Source: Nocardia elegans NBRC 108235 (GTDB lineage: Bacteria; Actinomycetota; Actinomycetes; Mycobacteriales; Mycobacteriaceae). From it: a stretch of DNA of 64,000 nt. The DNA lies in NCBI RefSeq assembly GCF_001612845.1, contig NZ_BDBF01000029.1, positions 48,693 through 112,692 on the forward strand. The letters run 5' to 3'. The notes beneath the pieces are model-generated. The model did not search any database and was not told the DNA's origin. It saw only the letters and a list, made by a program, of their open reading frames with translations. A program made the translations under genes and the position numbers. Shown one piece after another: positions 41,515-49,916 of this stretch (the stretch's first letter is position 1; every line of letters begins with the position of its first letter).

Positions 41515-43005
41515 TTGGATGTGACGAAGAAGAAGTCCTCGGCGCGCGCCCCGAAGCCCTCGGTTTCGACGCGCGCGCCGGGTAGCACAGCTCGCGCGCC
41601 GAAGACGAAGCAAGCCTCGCGCGCGGGGACTCCGGCGAAAGCCGGCGCCGACGCCCCCTTGCTCGCTCTCGAGCAGGGGGGCTCTTCGCTGGTCCTCGCC
41701 GAGGACGGGTCGTTCTCCGACAGCGGGGTGCGGCGTACGGTACTGCCGGGTGGACTGCGGGTGGTCACCGAACATGTGCCCGGGGTGCGATCGGCGTCGA
41801 TCGGTGTCTGGGTGGGTGTGGGCTCACGCGACGAGGGGCCCTCGGTGGCCGGCGCCGCGCACTTCCTGGAACACCTGCTGTTCAAGGCGACCCCGACCCG
41901 TACGGCGCTGGACATCGCCGAGGCCGTCGACGCGGTCGGTGGGGAACTCAACGCGTTCACCGCCAAGGAGCAGACCTGCTACTACGCGCATGTGCTGGAC
42001 GACGATCTGCCGCTCGCGGTCGATGTCGTCTCCGACGTGGTGCTGAACGGGTTGTGCCGCCCGATCGATGTCGACGTGGAACGTCAGGTGGTGCTCGAGG
42101 AGATCTCGATGCGCGACGACGATCCCGAGGACCTGGTCGGCGACTCGTTCCTGACCGCGCTGTTCGGCGATCATCCGATCGGGCGGCCGGTGATCGGCAC
42201 CGTCGACTCGATCGAGCAGATGACCGCCGCGCAGCTGCGCGGGTTCCATCTGCGCCGCTACCGTCCGGACCGGATGGTGGTGGCGGTGGCCGGCAACATC
42301 GAGCACGAACACACCGTGGAGCTGGTGCATCGCGCGTTCGCCGACCGGCTCGATCCGTTGCGGGAACCGGCGCCGCGCCGTGAAGGGCATTTCCGCAAGC
42401 GCACCTCACCGCAGCTGCACTGGACCTACCGCGACAGCGAACAGGCGCATCTGGTGTTCGGGGTGCGCGCGTTCGGCCGGCACGAAGGGCATAAGCGCTG
42501 GCCGCTGTCGGTGCTGAACACCGTGCTCGGCGGCGGGCTCAGTTCCCGGCTCTTCCAACGGATCCGGGAGGAACGCGGCCTGGCGTACTCGGTGTATTCC
42601 AGCGTCGACACCTTCGCCGACACCGGCGCGTTCTCGGTCTATCTGGGATGTCAGCCCGAAAATCTCGGCGAGGTCACGACATTGGCGCGCGAGGTCCTGG
42701 AAGATGTTGCCGCCAACGGGATCACCGACGCCGAATGCGCCCGTGCCAAGGGATCGCTGCGCGGCGGACTGGTGCTGGGCCTCGAGGATTCCGGCTCCCG
42801 GATGAACCGCATCGGCCGCAGCGAACTCAGCTACGGCAATCACCGCAGCGTCTCGGAGACGCTGGCGCGCATCGACGCCGTCACCACCGCGGAGGTGTCC
42901 GCGATCGCCCGCACCCTGCTGGCGCGGCCGTACGCGGCCTCGGTGGCGGGACCGTATCGGAGGATGCGCGACCTGCCCGGTGCGGTGAAACGCTTGGCGG
43001 AGTGA
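41515..43005 (+). CDS. pepR: M16-family zinc processing peptidase (PepR-like)
   Basis: 496 residues. The inverted zinc motif HFLEH is at 116-120 with the distal glutamate in the following helix (GGELNAFTAKEQTCYY). N-terminal GGLRVVTEHVPGVRSASIGVWVGVGSRDE is standard; the second M16 half begins near 270. Residues 1-70 are a Lys/Arg/Ala/Pro-rich extension. Start: TTG 41515 is 5 nt after the pnp stop; GTG 41521 is two codons later and equally plausible. Position after pnp matches Rv2782c. Confidence 0.93.
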   Translation: MDVTKKKSSARAPKPSVSTRAPGSTARAPKTKQASRAGTPAKAGADAPLLALEQGGSSLVLAEDGSFSDSGVRRTVLPGGLRVVTEHVPGVRSASIGVWVGVGSRDEGPSVAGAAHFLEHLLFKATPTRTALDIAEAVDAVGGELNAFTAKEQTCYYAHVLDDDLPLAVDVVSDVVLNGLCRPIDVDVERQVVLEEISMRDDDPEDLVGDSFLTALFGDHPIGRPVIGTVDSIEQMTAAQLRGFHLRRYRPDRMVVAVAGNIEHEHTVELVHRAFADRLDPLREPAPRREGHFRKRTSPQLHWTYRDSEQAHLVFGVRAFGRHEGHKRWPLSVLNTVLGGGLSSRLFQRIREERGLAYSVYSSVDTFADTGAFSVYLGCQPENLGEVTTLAREVLEDVAANGITDAECARAKGSLRGGLVLGLEDSGSRMNRIGRSELSYGNHRSVSETLARIDAVTTAEVSAIARTLLARPYAASVAGPYRRMRDLPGAVKRLAE

Positions 43006-43006
43006 G

Positions 43007-43351
43007 TCAGTCGCGCGGTGCGGCGCCGGATTCGCCCGCGCGATTGGCGGCGCCCACCACCGCCGCGAGCAGTCCCGGCAGGGCGTGCTCGACTTCCTCG
43101 GTGCGCAGCCGCGCGTAGGTCTGGCCGTCGGCGACGATGCGTTCGGTGACCCCGGCCTCGCGCAGAATCTTCAGGTGGTGGGTCGCGGTGGATTTGTTGA
43201 TGGTGTCGTAGAGCATGCCGCAGCGCACCGGGCCGCCGGCATTGCTGAGCCTGCGCACCATCTCGAGCCGGACCGGGTCCTGCAGGGCACCGAGCACCTC
43301 CTGCACGGTGGCGACCGGATGAGATTCCACGGTCTTGTTGCTATCGCTCAT
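43007..43351 (-). CDS. ArsR/SmtB-family regulator
   Basis: 114 residues. Winged helix with VQEVLGALQDPVRLEMVRRLSNAGGPVRCGMLYDTINKSTATHHLKILREAGVTERIVADGQ. There is no CxC metal motif; one Cys is in VRCGM. ATG 43351 has GAGAAAG upstream. It converges on pepR (1 bp between stops) and is divergent from an MFS pump, with a perfect operator-like repeat between. Likely represses itself and the pump. Confidence 0.9.
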   Translation of the reverse strand: MSDSNKTVESHPVATVQEVLGALQDPVRLEMVRRLSNAGGPVRCGMLYDTINKSTATHHLKILREAGVTERIVADGQTYARLRTEEVEHALPGLLAAVVGAANRAGESGAAPRD

Positions 43352-43372
43352 GATCTTTCTCACGGGAAATTC

Positions 43373-43392
43373 GGTTTGATGGGAATCAAACC
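43373..43392. promoter_or_regulatory. Inverted repeat operator between arsR and MFS genes
   Basis: GGTTTGAT-GGGA-ATCAAACC has perfect 8-bp arms. A further ATCAAAC half-site is at 43421-43427, on the MFS side. Typical placement for the operator of the divergent ArsR-type gene. Confidence 0.65.
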
Positions 43393-43447
43393 ATCGCTAC
43401 GGTGGTTGAGTTCGATCGCAATCAAACTTACCTGATGGGGAGAATCG

Positions 43448-44653
43448 ATGGCCGCAACTGTCACGGTTGCACCGGCTCCGCGGACCACTCAGTCCTGGGC
43501 CTATGCACTGATTCTGGTCGCCAGCGGAGTCGCGCTCGGAGTATCCGGTGTTCCCGCCCCGCTCTACGGCCTGTACCAGAAGGAATGGCATTTCTCGCCG
43601 CTGACCACCACCATCGTTTTCGCCGTCTATGCCGTCGCCGCGCTGGCCGCGGTCCTGGTGTCGGGCAAGATTTCCGATGTGGTCGGCCGCAAGCCGGTGC
43701 TGCTGGGCGCACTCGCCACGATGGTGATCGGACTGGTCGTCTTCCTGTTCGCCGACAATGTCGCGATGCTGCTGGTGGCGCGGGCGCTGCACGGGGTGGC
43801 CGTCGGTGCCACCGTCGTCGCCGGGGCGGCGGCGCTGCTGGATCTGCGTCCCCAGCACGGCGCGCGGTCGGGGCAGCTGACGGGCGTGGCCTTCAATGTC
43901 GGTATGGCCGTGGCCATTCTGGGGTCGGCACTGCTCGCCCAGTACGTTCCGCATCCGCTGCGCACGCCGTACGTGGTGATCACGGTGTTCTGCCTGCTGA
44001 TCGGCGTGGGCGTGGTGGTGATGACCGAAACGCACACCGCGCGGATGTCGGGTCCCATCCGGATCGCGAAACCGGCGGTACCGCAGGAGATCCGGGCCGA
44101 TTTCTGGTTCTCGGCGCTGGGCGTCATGGCGGCGTGGTCGGTACTGGGTGTGCTGCTGTCGCTGTATCCCTCGCTGGCCGCGGAGAAGACCGGCGTGCAC
44201 AATCTGGTCTTCGGCGGTGCCGTGGTCGCCTCGACCGCGACGGCCGGGGCGCTGGCTCAGCTGTTCGCGACCGCGATTCCGGCGCGTCGCGCGGCCGTCG
44301 GCGGTGATACCGGGATGGCGATCGCGCTGCTGCTGACCATTCCGGCGCTCGCGACCCACAACTGGGTCGTGGTGCTGCTGGCCGGTGTTCTGCTCGGCGC
44401 GACCTTCGGCCTGGGCTTCGGTGGATCGCTGCGGCATCTGTCGAATGTGGTGCCGCAGCACAAGCGCGGCGAGACCATGTCCGCCTATTACCTGCTGGCC
44501 TATACGGCGATGGCCCTGCCGACCGTGCTGGCCGGTTGGGCGGCGACGCAGTGGGGGATGGGCGCGATCTTCCCGTGGTTCGTGGTGGTGGTCGCCGCGG
44601 CCTGCCTGACAGCGGCCGCGATCGGGGTGCGTGGCAGTCGCGCGGCGAACTGA
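43448..44653 (+). CDS. MFS transporter (12 TM)
   Basis: 401 residues, about 12 hydrophobic segments. Loop 2-3 shows VSGKISDVVGRKPVLLGALATM, and TM4 has ARALHGVAVGATVVAGAAAL. GGGGAG lies before the ATG. Divergent from the ArsR-type gene and probably under its control. A long hairpin (44680-44720) ends the unit. Drug or metabolite export is likely; substrate unknown. Confidence 0.92.
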   Translation: MAATVTVAPAPRTTQSWAYALILVASGVALGVSGVPAPLYGLYQKEWHFSPLTTTIVFAVYAVAALAAVLVSGKISDVVGRKPVLLGALATMVIGLVVFLFADNVAMLLVARALHGVAVGATVVAGAAALLDLRPQHGARSGQLTGVAFNVGMAVAILGSALLAQYVPHPLRTPYVVITVFCLLIGVGVVVMTETHTARMSGPIRIAKPAVPQEIRADFWFSALGVMAAWSVLGVLLSLYPSLAAEKTGVHNLVFGGAVVASTATAGALAQLFATAIPARRAAVGGDTGMAIALLLTIPALATHNWVVVLLAGVLLGATFGLGFGGSLRHLSNVVPQHKRGETMSAYYLLAYTAMALPTVLAGWAATQWGMGAIFPWFVVVVAAACLTAAAIGVRGSRAAN

Positions 44654-44679
44654 TCGGCGCGAAACAGTCTGCCGGACAA

Positions 44680-44720
44680 GACGATGCGGCGTCCGCCCGA
44701 AAGGCGGGCGCCGCGTCGTC
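44680..44720 (+). terminator. Strong hairpin after MFS gene
   Basis: 18-bp arms (44680-44697 and 44703-44720) with two G-U pairs and a 5-nt loop, 26 nt after the stop. One of the strongest hairpins in the window. Confidence 0.75.
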
Positions 44721-44783
44721 GCTCGGCCGGGCCGAATCCTCCACCGGCTGTGGCGGATCCGGAATTGTCGTTACTATGCGCCC

Positions 44784-46097
44784 ATGGCTCGGCGGGGGAC
44801 ATTTGTACAGCGGCAGGCTCAGCGGATACAGCGTTCGGCGTTGCTGGTATCGGTCGTCTCGGTGGTGCTCGGCGGTTTGGCGATCGCGGGTATCGCCTGG
44901 TGGGTGCTGTGGCTCGCGCTCGGCGCGAAGGCCGATACGCCGAACCAGCTGGATCTGACGAAGATCGCGTTGTCTGTCTCGGCCGGTGTGGGCGGTGCGG
45001 TGGCACTGGTCGTGGCCTACCGCAAACAGCGCGACAACGAACGCGGCCGCTTCGCGCAGCTGTTCGGGGCCGCCGCGGCGCAACTGGGTAATGCCGATGT
45101 GGCGGTGCGTATGGCGGGCGTCTACGCGATGGCCGGGGTGGCCGACGAATTCGCCGCGCGCGGCATGCGCCAGCAGTGCATCGACGTGCTGTGCGGCTAT
45201 CTGCGACTGCCCTACGACCCCGACGAAGGGGCTACCCACCTGAGCTCTCGCAAGATCACCGACGGAGCGGGCGGGCCGCAGGTGGAGCGCGCCTACCAGC
45301 TACGGCAGAACGATCGCGAGGTGCGGCGCACCATCATCGCGGTGATCGTGACCCACCTGCGTCCGCAGGCCGAAACCTCGTGGTCGTACTGCGATTTCAA
45401 CTTCGACGACGCGGTGCTCGAGGATGTCGACTTCCGCTGGGCGGTCTTCGGCGGCGGGCATACGCATCTGCGGGGTACCCGCTTCATCGGGGAGCGGTCC
45501 GCCAACTTCGATAACGTCGAATTCGTCGGCACGCACGTGACGTTCCACAGCGCGCACTTCGAGAGCGATGCGCTGTTCCGGGGCACGAAATTCACCCCGA
45601 CCTCGGGTGACGTCTACACCGGGCGCGCCGGCACCAGCTTCGTGGATGCGGTCTTCCGCGGTAAGGCCGACTTCACCGAGGCCGAATTCGGCGGGCCCCG
45701 AACACGATTCACCGGCGCCCGGTTCACCGGACCGACGTCGTTCAGCCGGGCGCGTTTCACCGCCGACAGCACCTTCTTCGACGGCGTCGAAGTGGCGGGG
45801 GACAGTGCGCGTTTCGACGGCATCGTGGTCGGCGGCTCGCGAATCACCTGTGCCGACACACGTTTCGACTCCGGCCACACGGTGTTCGACAACGCTCGCA
45901 TCGGTGGCGAACGGGATGTGCCCGATGTCGATCTCCGGGGAGTCGCCTGTCGTGGCACGGTGTCGGCGGAGCACGCCCTCATCCCGGGGTGGCCGTGCGG
46001 CCCGAGCGCACCGGACCCGGCGCCGGTGGCGTCGGACGCCGAGGAGGCGGGTCTTCCCGCCGGCACCGGTTCGGTCGTCGGACCACCGCAGGACTGA
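44784..46097 (+). CDS. Membrane protein with pentapeptide-like beta-helix
   Basis: 437 residues. Two TM segments (about 19-46 and 60-78), then a helical linker with FAQLFGAAAAQLGNADVAVRMAGVYAMAGVADEF, then about 200 residues of F-centred repeats (FDDAVLEDVDFRWAVF, FVDAVFRGKADFTEAEF, FTGARFTGPTSFSRARF) as in right-handed pentapeptide helices. The tail is Pro/Ala-rich. TACTAT ends 6 nt before the ATG, suggesting a leaderless message. Cytosolic repeat domain; function unknown. Confidence 0.85.
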   Translation: MARRGTFVQRQAQRIQRSALLVSVVSVVLGGLAIAGIAWWVLWLALGAKADTPNQLDLTKIALSVSAGVGGAVALVVAYRKQRDNERGRFAQLFGAAAAQLGNADVAVRMAGVYAMAGVADEFAARGMRQQCIDVLCGYLRLPYDPDEGATHLSSRKITDGAGGPQVERAYQLRQNDREVRRTIIAVIVTHLRPQAETSWSYCDFNFDDAVLEDVDFRWAVFGGGHTHLRGTRFIGERSANFDNVEFVGTHVTFHSAHFESDALFRGTKFTPTSGDVYTGRAGTSFVDAVFRGKADFTEAEFGGPRTRFTGARFTGPTSFSRARFTADSTFFDGVEVAGDSARFDGIVVGGSRITCADTRFDSGHTVFDNARIGGERDVPDVDLRGVACRGTVSAEHALIPGWPCGPSAPDPAPVASDAEEAGLPAGTGSVVGPPQD

Positions 46098-46147
46098 GTA
46101 GTCGGCACCGGTACTCGGCTCGGCGCTCGCCCGGTACCGTCGGTGCC

Positions 46148-47263
46148 ATGAAGATTCGTGGTGCTGTGCTGGAGCGGATCGGCGACCCGACTCCCTATGC
46201 CGATTCGACCCCGATCGTGATCGAGGATCTGGAGTTGGCGGAGCCGGGACCGGGGGAGCTGCTGGTCCGGATCGAGGCGGCCGGACTGTGCCATTCGGAC
46301 CTGTCGGTGGTGGACGGAAACCGGGTGCGGCCGGTGCCGATGCTGCTCGGCCACGAGGCGGCCGGACGGGTCGAGCAGGTGGGTCCCGGTGACAGCGATC
46401 TGCGGGTCGGCCAGCGGGTCGTGATGACCTTCCTGCCGCGCTGCGGACAGTGCGAGGGCTGCGCCACCGACGGCCGCACCCCGTGTGTGCCGGGCAGCGT
46501 CGCCAACAACGAGGGCGAGCTGCTCGGCGGCGGCCGCCGACTGCGCCGCGCGAACGGACCCGTCCACCACCATCTCGGCGTCTCCGGATTCGCCACCCAC
46601 GCCGTGGTCGATCGGCGGTCGGTGGTGCCGGTCGACGACGATGTCCCGCCGGAGGTCGCCGCCGTACTGGGCTGCGCGGTCCTCACCGGCGGCGGGGCCT
46701 TGCTGAATTCGGCCCGGCCCGGCGCGGGAGACCGCATCATGGTCGTCGGTCTCGGTGGCGTGGGTATGGCCGCCGTGCTGGTGGCCGCGTCACTGCGGGA
46801 AAGCCTCGGCGCCGAGGTCATCGCCGTCGACACCGTGCCCGAAAAGCTGACGCTGGCAAAGGAATTGGGCGCCACGCAGGTCTACACGCCGGCGGAGGTG
46901 GCCGAGCGCGGCATCGCGGCGGAGGTCGTGGTGGAGGCCGCGGGGAATGTGCGCGCTTTCGAGACCGCGGTGACGGCCACCGCGCCCGGCGGCACCACGG
47001 TGACCGTCGGGCTGCCCAATCCCGAAGCGCGCGCGAGTATTTCACCGCTCGGTCTGGTCGCGCAGGGACGTTCCATCGTGGGCAGCTACCTCGGCTCGGC
47101 GGTTCCGGCGCGCGACATCCCGGAGTACGTGCGGATGTGGCGGGACGGCCGGCTTCCCGTCGAACGACTGGTGTCCTCGCGTATCCGGCTCGACGAGATC
47201 AACCACGCCATGGACGAGCTGGCCGCCGGGCACGCCTTGCGTCAGGTGATCGTCTTCGACTGA
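46148..47263 (+). CDS. Zinc-containing alcohol dehydrogenase (MDR family)
   Basis: 371 residues. Catalytic zinc ligands in GLCHSDLSVVDG and GHEAAGRV; structural zinc cysteines in CGQCEGCATDGRTPC. NAD fold at VVGLGGVGMAAVLVAAS with acidic VIAVDTVPEK, favouring NAD. GSYLGSAVPARDIPEYVRMWRDGRLPVERLVSSRI matches class III-like Zn-ADHs. Substrate unknown; formaldehyde/mycothiol or alcohol oxidation are options. Confidence 0.92.
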   Translation: MKIRGAVLERIGDPTPYADSTPIVIEDLELAEPGPGELLVRIEAAGLCHSDLSVVDGNRVRPVPMLLGHEAAGRVEQVGPGDSDLRVGQRVVMTFLPRCGQCEGCATDGRTPCVPGSVANNEGELLGGGRRLRRANGPVHHHLGVSGFATHAVVDRRSVVPVDDDVPPEVAAVLGCAVLTGGGALLNSARPGAGDRIMVVGLGGVGMAAVLVAASLRESLGAEVIAVDTVPEKLTLAKELGATQVYTPAEVAERGIAAEVVVEAAGNVRAFETAVTATAPGGTTVTVGLPNPEARASISPLGLVAQGRSIVGSYLGSAVPARDIPEYVRMWRDGRLPVERLVSSRIRLDEINHAMDELAAGHALRQVIVFD

Positions 47264-47363
47264 TGCGCCGGCCTCGCGGCTGCCATCGGCTCTCGGTGGT
47301 CGCGCCGGGTGACGCACGCGACTTCCGGGTGACCGGTGTGGTGGCGCCCGGGCCCCCTGCCGA

Positions 47364-47369
47364 TAGGCT
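47364..47369 (+). promoter_or_regulatory. -10 box (TAGGCT) of dapB
   Basis: TAGGCT in the gap before dapB; start of transcription near 47376 would give a leader of about 35 nt carrying GAGGAG. Confidence 0.4.
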
Positions 47370-47410
47370 CTGACCGCAACGGGCATCGAACGGTATGTGA
47401 GGAGTTCACG

Positions 47411-48166
47411 GTGGCGACGAACCGGATCCGGGTGGGCGTACTCGGCGCGCAGGGCAAGGTCGGGCAGGCGATCTGCGCGGCGGTCGAGGCCGCCGACGAC
47501 CTGGAGCTGGTCGCCGGGGTCGACAAGGACGACGCGCTCGAGGCCTTCACCGAGGCCGGCGCCCAGGTCGTGGTCGACTTCACCCACCCCGACGTGGTGA
47601 TGCCGAATCTGAAGTGGTTGGTGGAACACGGTATTCACGCCGTGGTCGGCACCACCGGCTTCGACGAATCCCGGCTCACGCAGGTGCGCTCCTGGCTGGC
47701 GGACAATCCCGAGGTGGGCGTGCTGATCGCCCCCAACTTCGCCATCGGCGCGGTGTTGTCGATGCGGTTCGCCGAACAGGCCGCCCGCTGGTTCGATTCG
47801 GTCGAGGTCATCGAACTGCACCACCCGAACAAGGCCGACGCACCCTCCGGCACCGCCTATCGCACCGCCGGCATCATCGCCGAGGCCCGCAAGCAGGCCG
47901 GCGTGGGCCCGAGCCCGGATGCCACCACCACCGAACTCGACGGCGCGCGCGGGGCGAGCGTCGACGGGGTGCGAGTGCATTCGGTGCGGCTGGCCGGGCT
48001 GGTCGCGCACCAGGAGGTGCTGTTCGGCACCCAGGGCGAAACGCTCACGATCCGCCACGATTCGATCGACCGCACCTCCTTCGCGCCGGGTGTACTGCTG
48101 GGTGTGCGCCAGATCGGCGCCCGCCCGGGCCTCACCGTCGGGCTCGATCCGCTGCTGGACCTGTGA
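47411..48166 (+). CDS. dapB: 4-Hydroxy-tetrahydrodipicolinate reductase
   Basis: 251 residues. Nucleotide loop VGVLGAQGKVGQAI; GTTGFDE; APNFAIGAVL; and the catalytic/substrate motif ELHHPNKADAPSGTA. Second committed step of lysine/meso-DAP synthesis. GAGGAG precedes GTG 47411. Overlaps the next gene by 4 nt (GTGA). Confidence 0.97.
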   Translation: MATNRIRVGVLGAQGKVGQAICAAVEAADDLELVAGVDKDDALEAFTEAGAQVVVDFTHPDVVMPNLKWLVEHGIHAVVGTTGFDESRLTQVRSWLADNPEVGVLIAPNFAIGAVLSMRFAEQAARWFDSVEVIELHHPNKADAPSGTAYRTAGIIAEARKQAGVGPSPDATTTELDGARGASVDGVRVHSVRLAGLVAHQEVLFGTQGETLTIRHDSIDRTSFAPGVLLGVRQIGARPGLTVGLDPLLDL

Positions 48167-48651
48167 ACGAGCGCGACAGCGGGCGACAGGTGCTGCGCAT
48201 CGTCGCCTTCATCGCCTTCCTGGTCGTCGCGCTGGCCTTCTACTTCCTGCTGCTGGGTCGCATCGCGATCGAACTGATGACCTCGGGCAAGCCCGCCGCC
48301 GTCGCGATGGGCGTGGGCGTGCTGATCCTGCCGATCCTCGGAGTGTGGGTGGTGGCCACCAGCATTCGCGCCGCCCTCGCCCACCAGCATCTGGCGCGGC
48401 GCATCCACGACGAGGGCCTCGAACTCGACGTCTCCGACCTGCCCCGCCGCCCCTCCGGCCGGCTGGAGAAGGCTGCCGCCGACGAGCTGTTCGAACAAGT
48501 CAAGAAGGAGTGGGAGGCAGACCCCGACAACTGGCGCACCAACTATCGCGCCGCCCGGGCCTACGACTACGCCGGCGACCGCTCGCGCGCTCGCGAAACC
48601 ATGCGCCGCGCCGTGGAACTCGAGCGCGTCGAACGCCGGACCGGGTCCTGA
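48163..48651 (+). CDS. Small membrane protein with TPR-like C-terminus (Rv2772c-like)
   Basis: 162 residues. Two TM helices (IVAFIAFLVVALAFYFLLLG; AVAMGVGVLILPILGVWVVATSI) are followed by a cytosolic helical region where DPDNWRTNYRAARAYDYAGDRSRARETMRRAVEL forms a TPR-like pair. Translationally coupled to dapB (GTGA overlap). Matches Rv2772c in position. Function unknown. Confidence 0.83.
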   Translation: MNERDSGRQVLRIVAFIAFLVVALAFYFLLLGRIAIELMTSGKPAAVAMGVGVLILPILGVWVVATSIRAALAHQHLARRIHDEGLELDVSDLPRRPSGRLEKAAADELFEQVKKEWEADPDNWRTNYRAARAYDYAGDRSRARETMRRAVELERVERRTGS

Positions 48652-48668
48652 CACACCGCCGGCCCCAC

Positions 48669-48674
48669 TAGGCT
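48669..48674 (+). promoter_or_regulatory. -10 box (TAGGCT) for a leaderless flavodoxin-like gene
   Basis: TAGGCT ends 7 nt before the GTG at 48682; no ribosome site present. Confidence 0.5.
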
Positions 48675-48681
48675 CGCCTGG

Positions 48682-49134
48682 GTGCCGACGTTGCTGATCA
48701 TCCATCACACGCCTTCGCCGTTCCTGCAGGACATGTTCGAAGCGGTGGTCGCGGGCGCCAGCGACCCCGAGATCGAGGGAGTCGAGGTGGTGCGGCGGGC
48801 GGCACTGGCCGTGACCGCGAGCGATGTCCTCGCCGCCGACGGCTACGTGCTGGGCACGCCGGCCAATCTGGGCTACATGTCGGGCGCGCTCAAACACGCC
48901 TTCGACACCTTCTACTACCCCTGCCTCGACAGCACCCGCGGTCGGCCGTTCGGGGTGTACATCCACGGCAATCAGGGCACCGAGGGCGCCGAACGCAGCA
49001 TCACGACCGTGACGACCGGAATGGGGTGGCAACAGGCCGCCGCGCCGGTGATCGTGACCGGTCAGCCGGGCAAAAACGACCGGGAGAAATGCTGGGAACT
49101 GGGCGCGACGATAGCGGCGCAGTTGACCGCCTGA
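48682..49134 (+). CDS. Flavodoxin-fold FMN-binding protein (Rv2771c-like)
   Basis: 150 residues. LLIIHHTPSPFLQDMFEAVVAGA is the first strand and phosphate loop; DGYVLGTPANLGYMSGALKHAFDTFYY and GVYIHGNQGTEGAERSI give the flavin-ring loops. Resembles NADPH-dependent FMN reductase/flavodoxin families. Redox partner unknown. Confidence 0.86.
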   Translation: MPTLLIIHHTPSPFLQDMFEAVVAGASDPEIEGVEVVRRAALAVTASDVLAADGYVLGTPANLGYMSGALKHAFDTFYYPCLDSTRGRPFGVYIHGNQGTEGAERSITTVTTGMGWQQAAAPVIVTGQPGKNDREKCWELGATIAAQLTA

Positions 49135-49259
49135 GCCGGTGACCCGATTTCTGGTGTCTCACACGGATATCACCGGCACCGTCATACTCGACGGCAGGAC
49201 GTCGCGTTCCCGGCCGGGGCGCGGCGTGGTGTTCGGGTTTCGGGAAGGGTGAGGACCAT

Positions 49260-49916
49260 ATGACGCCACCGCGGCGGATCGGTCTGGTCGAGGACCACGA
49301 GTCGGTCGCGCTCGGCCTGGCCAGCATGCTGGCCGGCGAAAGCGATCTGGAACTGGTCATCACCGCCGGAACGGTGTCCGAATTGCTCTCCGCGGCACCG
49401 GAACTGGACCTGGTAATCCTCGATCTGCGGCTCGCCGACGGCTCCACCCCGCAGTCCAATGTGCAGGCCCTGCGCGATCGCGGGCTCGAGGTGCTGGTGT
49501 TCACCGGAGCCGATAATCCGTTCCTGGTGCGCTCGGCCGCGCGCGCCGGGGTGCTGGGCGTGGTGCGCAAATCCGAGGATGTGCAGACCGTGGTCGCCGC
49601 GGTGCGCGCCGCCGCGAGCGGCGAACAGGTGGTCACCACCGATTGGGCGGCCGCCATCGACGGCGATCCGCAGCTGCGCGATGTCGGATTGAGCCCGCGT
49701 CAGCAGGAGGTGCTGACCCTCTACGCGTCCGGCGAGAAGGCTTCTCGGGTGGCGCGGTTGACCGGGCTCTCGGAACAGACGGTCAACGACTACCTGGGCC
49801 GGATCCGCCAGAAATACGCCGACGCCGGCCGCCCCGCGCCCACCAAGACCGACCTCTACAAGCGCGCGGTGGAGGACGGATGGCTTCCGGTGCCCGAACG
49901 CAACAACCAGGCATGA
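49260..49916 (+). CDS. NarL/LuxR-family response regulator
   Basis: 218 residues. Receiver with acidic pocket VEDHES, phosphoacceptor Asp55 in VILDLRLADG, Thr in VFTGAD and Lys in VVRKSED. C-terminal HTH (LSPRQQEVLTLYASGEKASRVARLTGLSEQTVNDYLGRIRQKY). First of a three-gene unit: its stop overlaps the kinase start (ATGA). DNA targets unknown. Confidence 0.93.
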   Translation: MTPPRRIGLVEDHESVALGLASMLAGESDLELVITAGTVSELLSAAPELDLVILDLRLADGSTPQSNVQALRDRGLEVLVFTGADNPFLVRSAARAGVLGVVRKSEDVQTVVAAVRAAASGEQVVTTDWAAAIDGDPQLRDVGLSPRQQEVLTLYASGEKASRVARLTGLSEQTVNDYLGRIRQKYADAGRPAPTKTDLYKRAVEDGWLPVPERNNQA

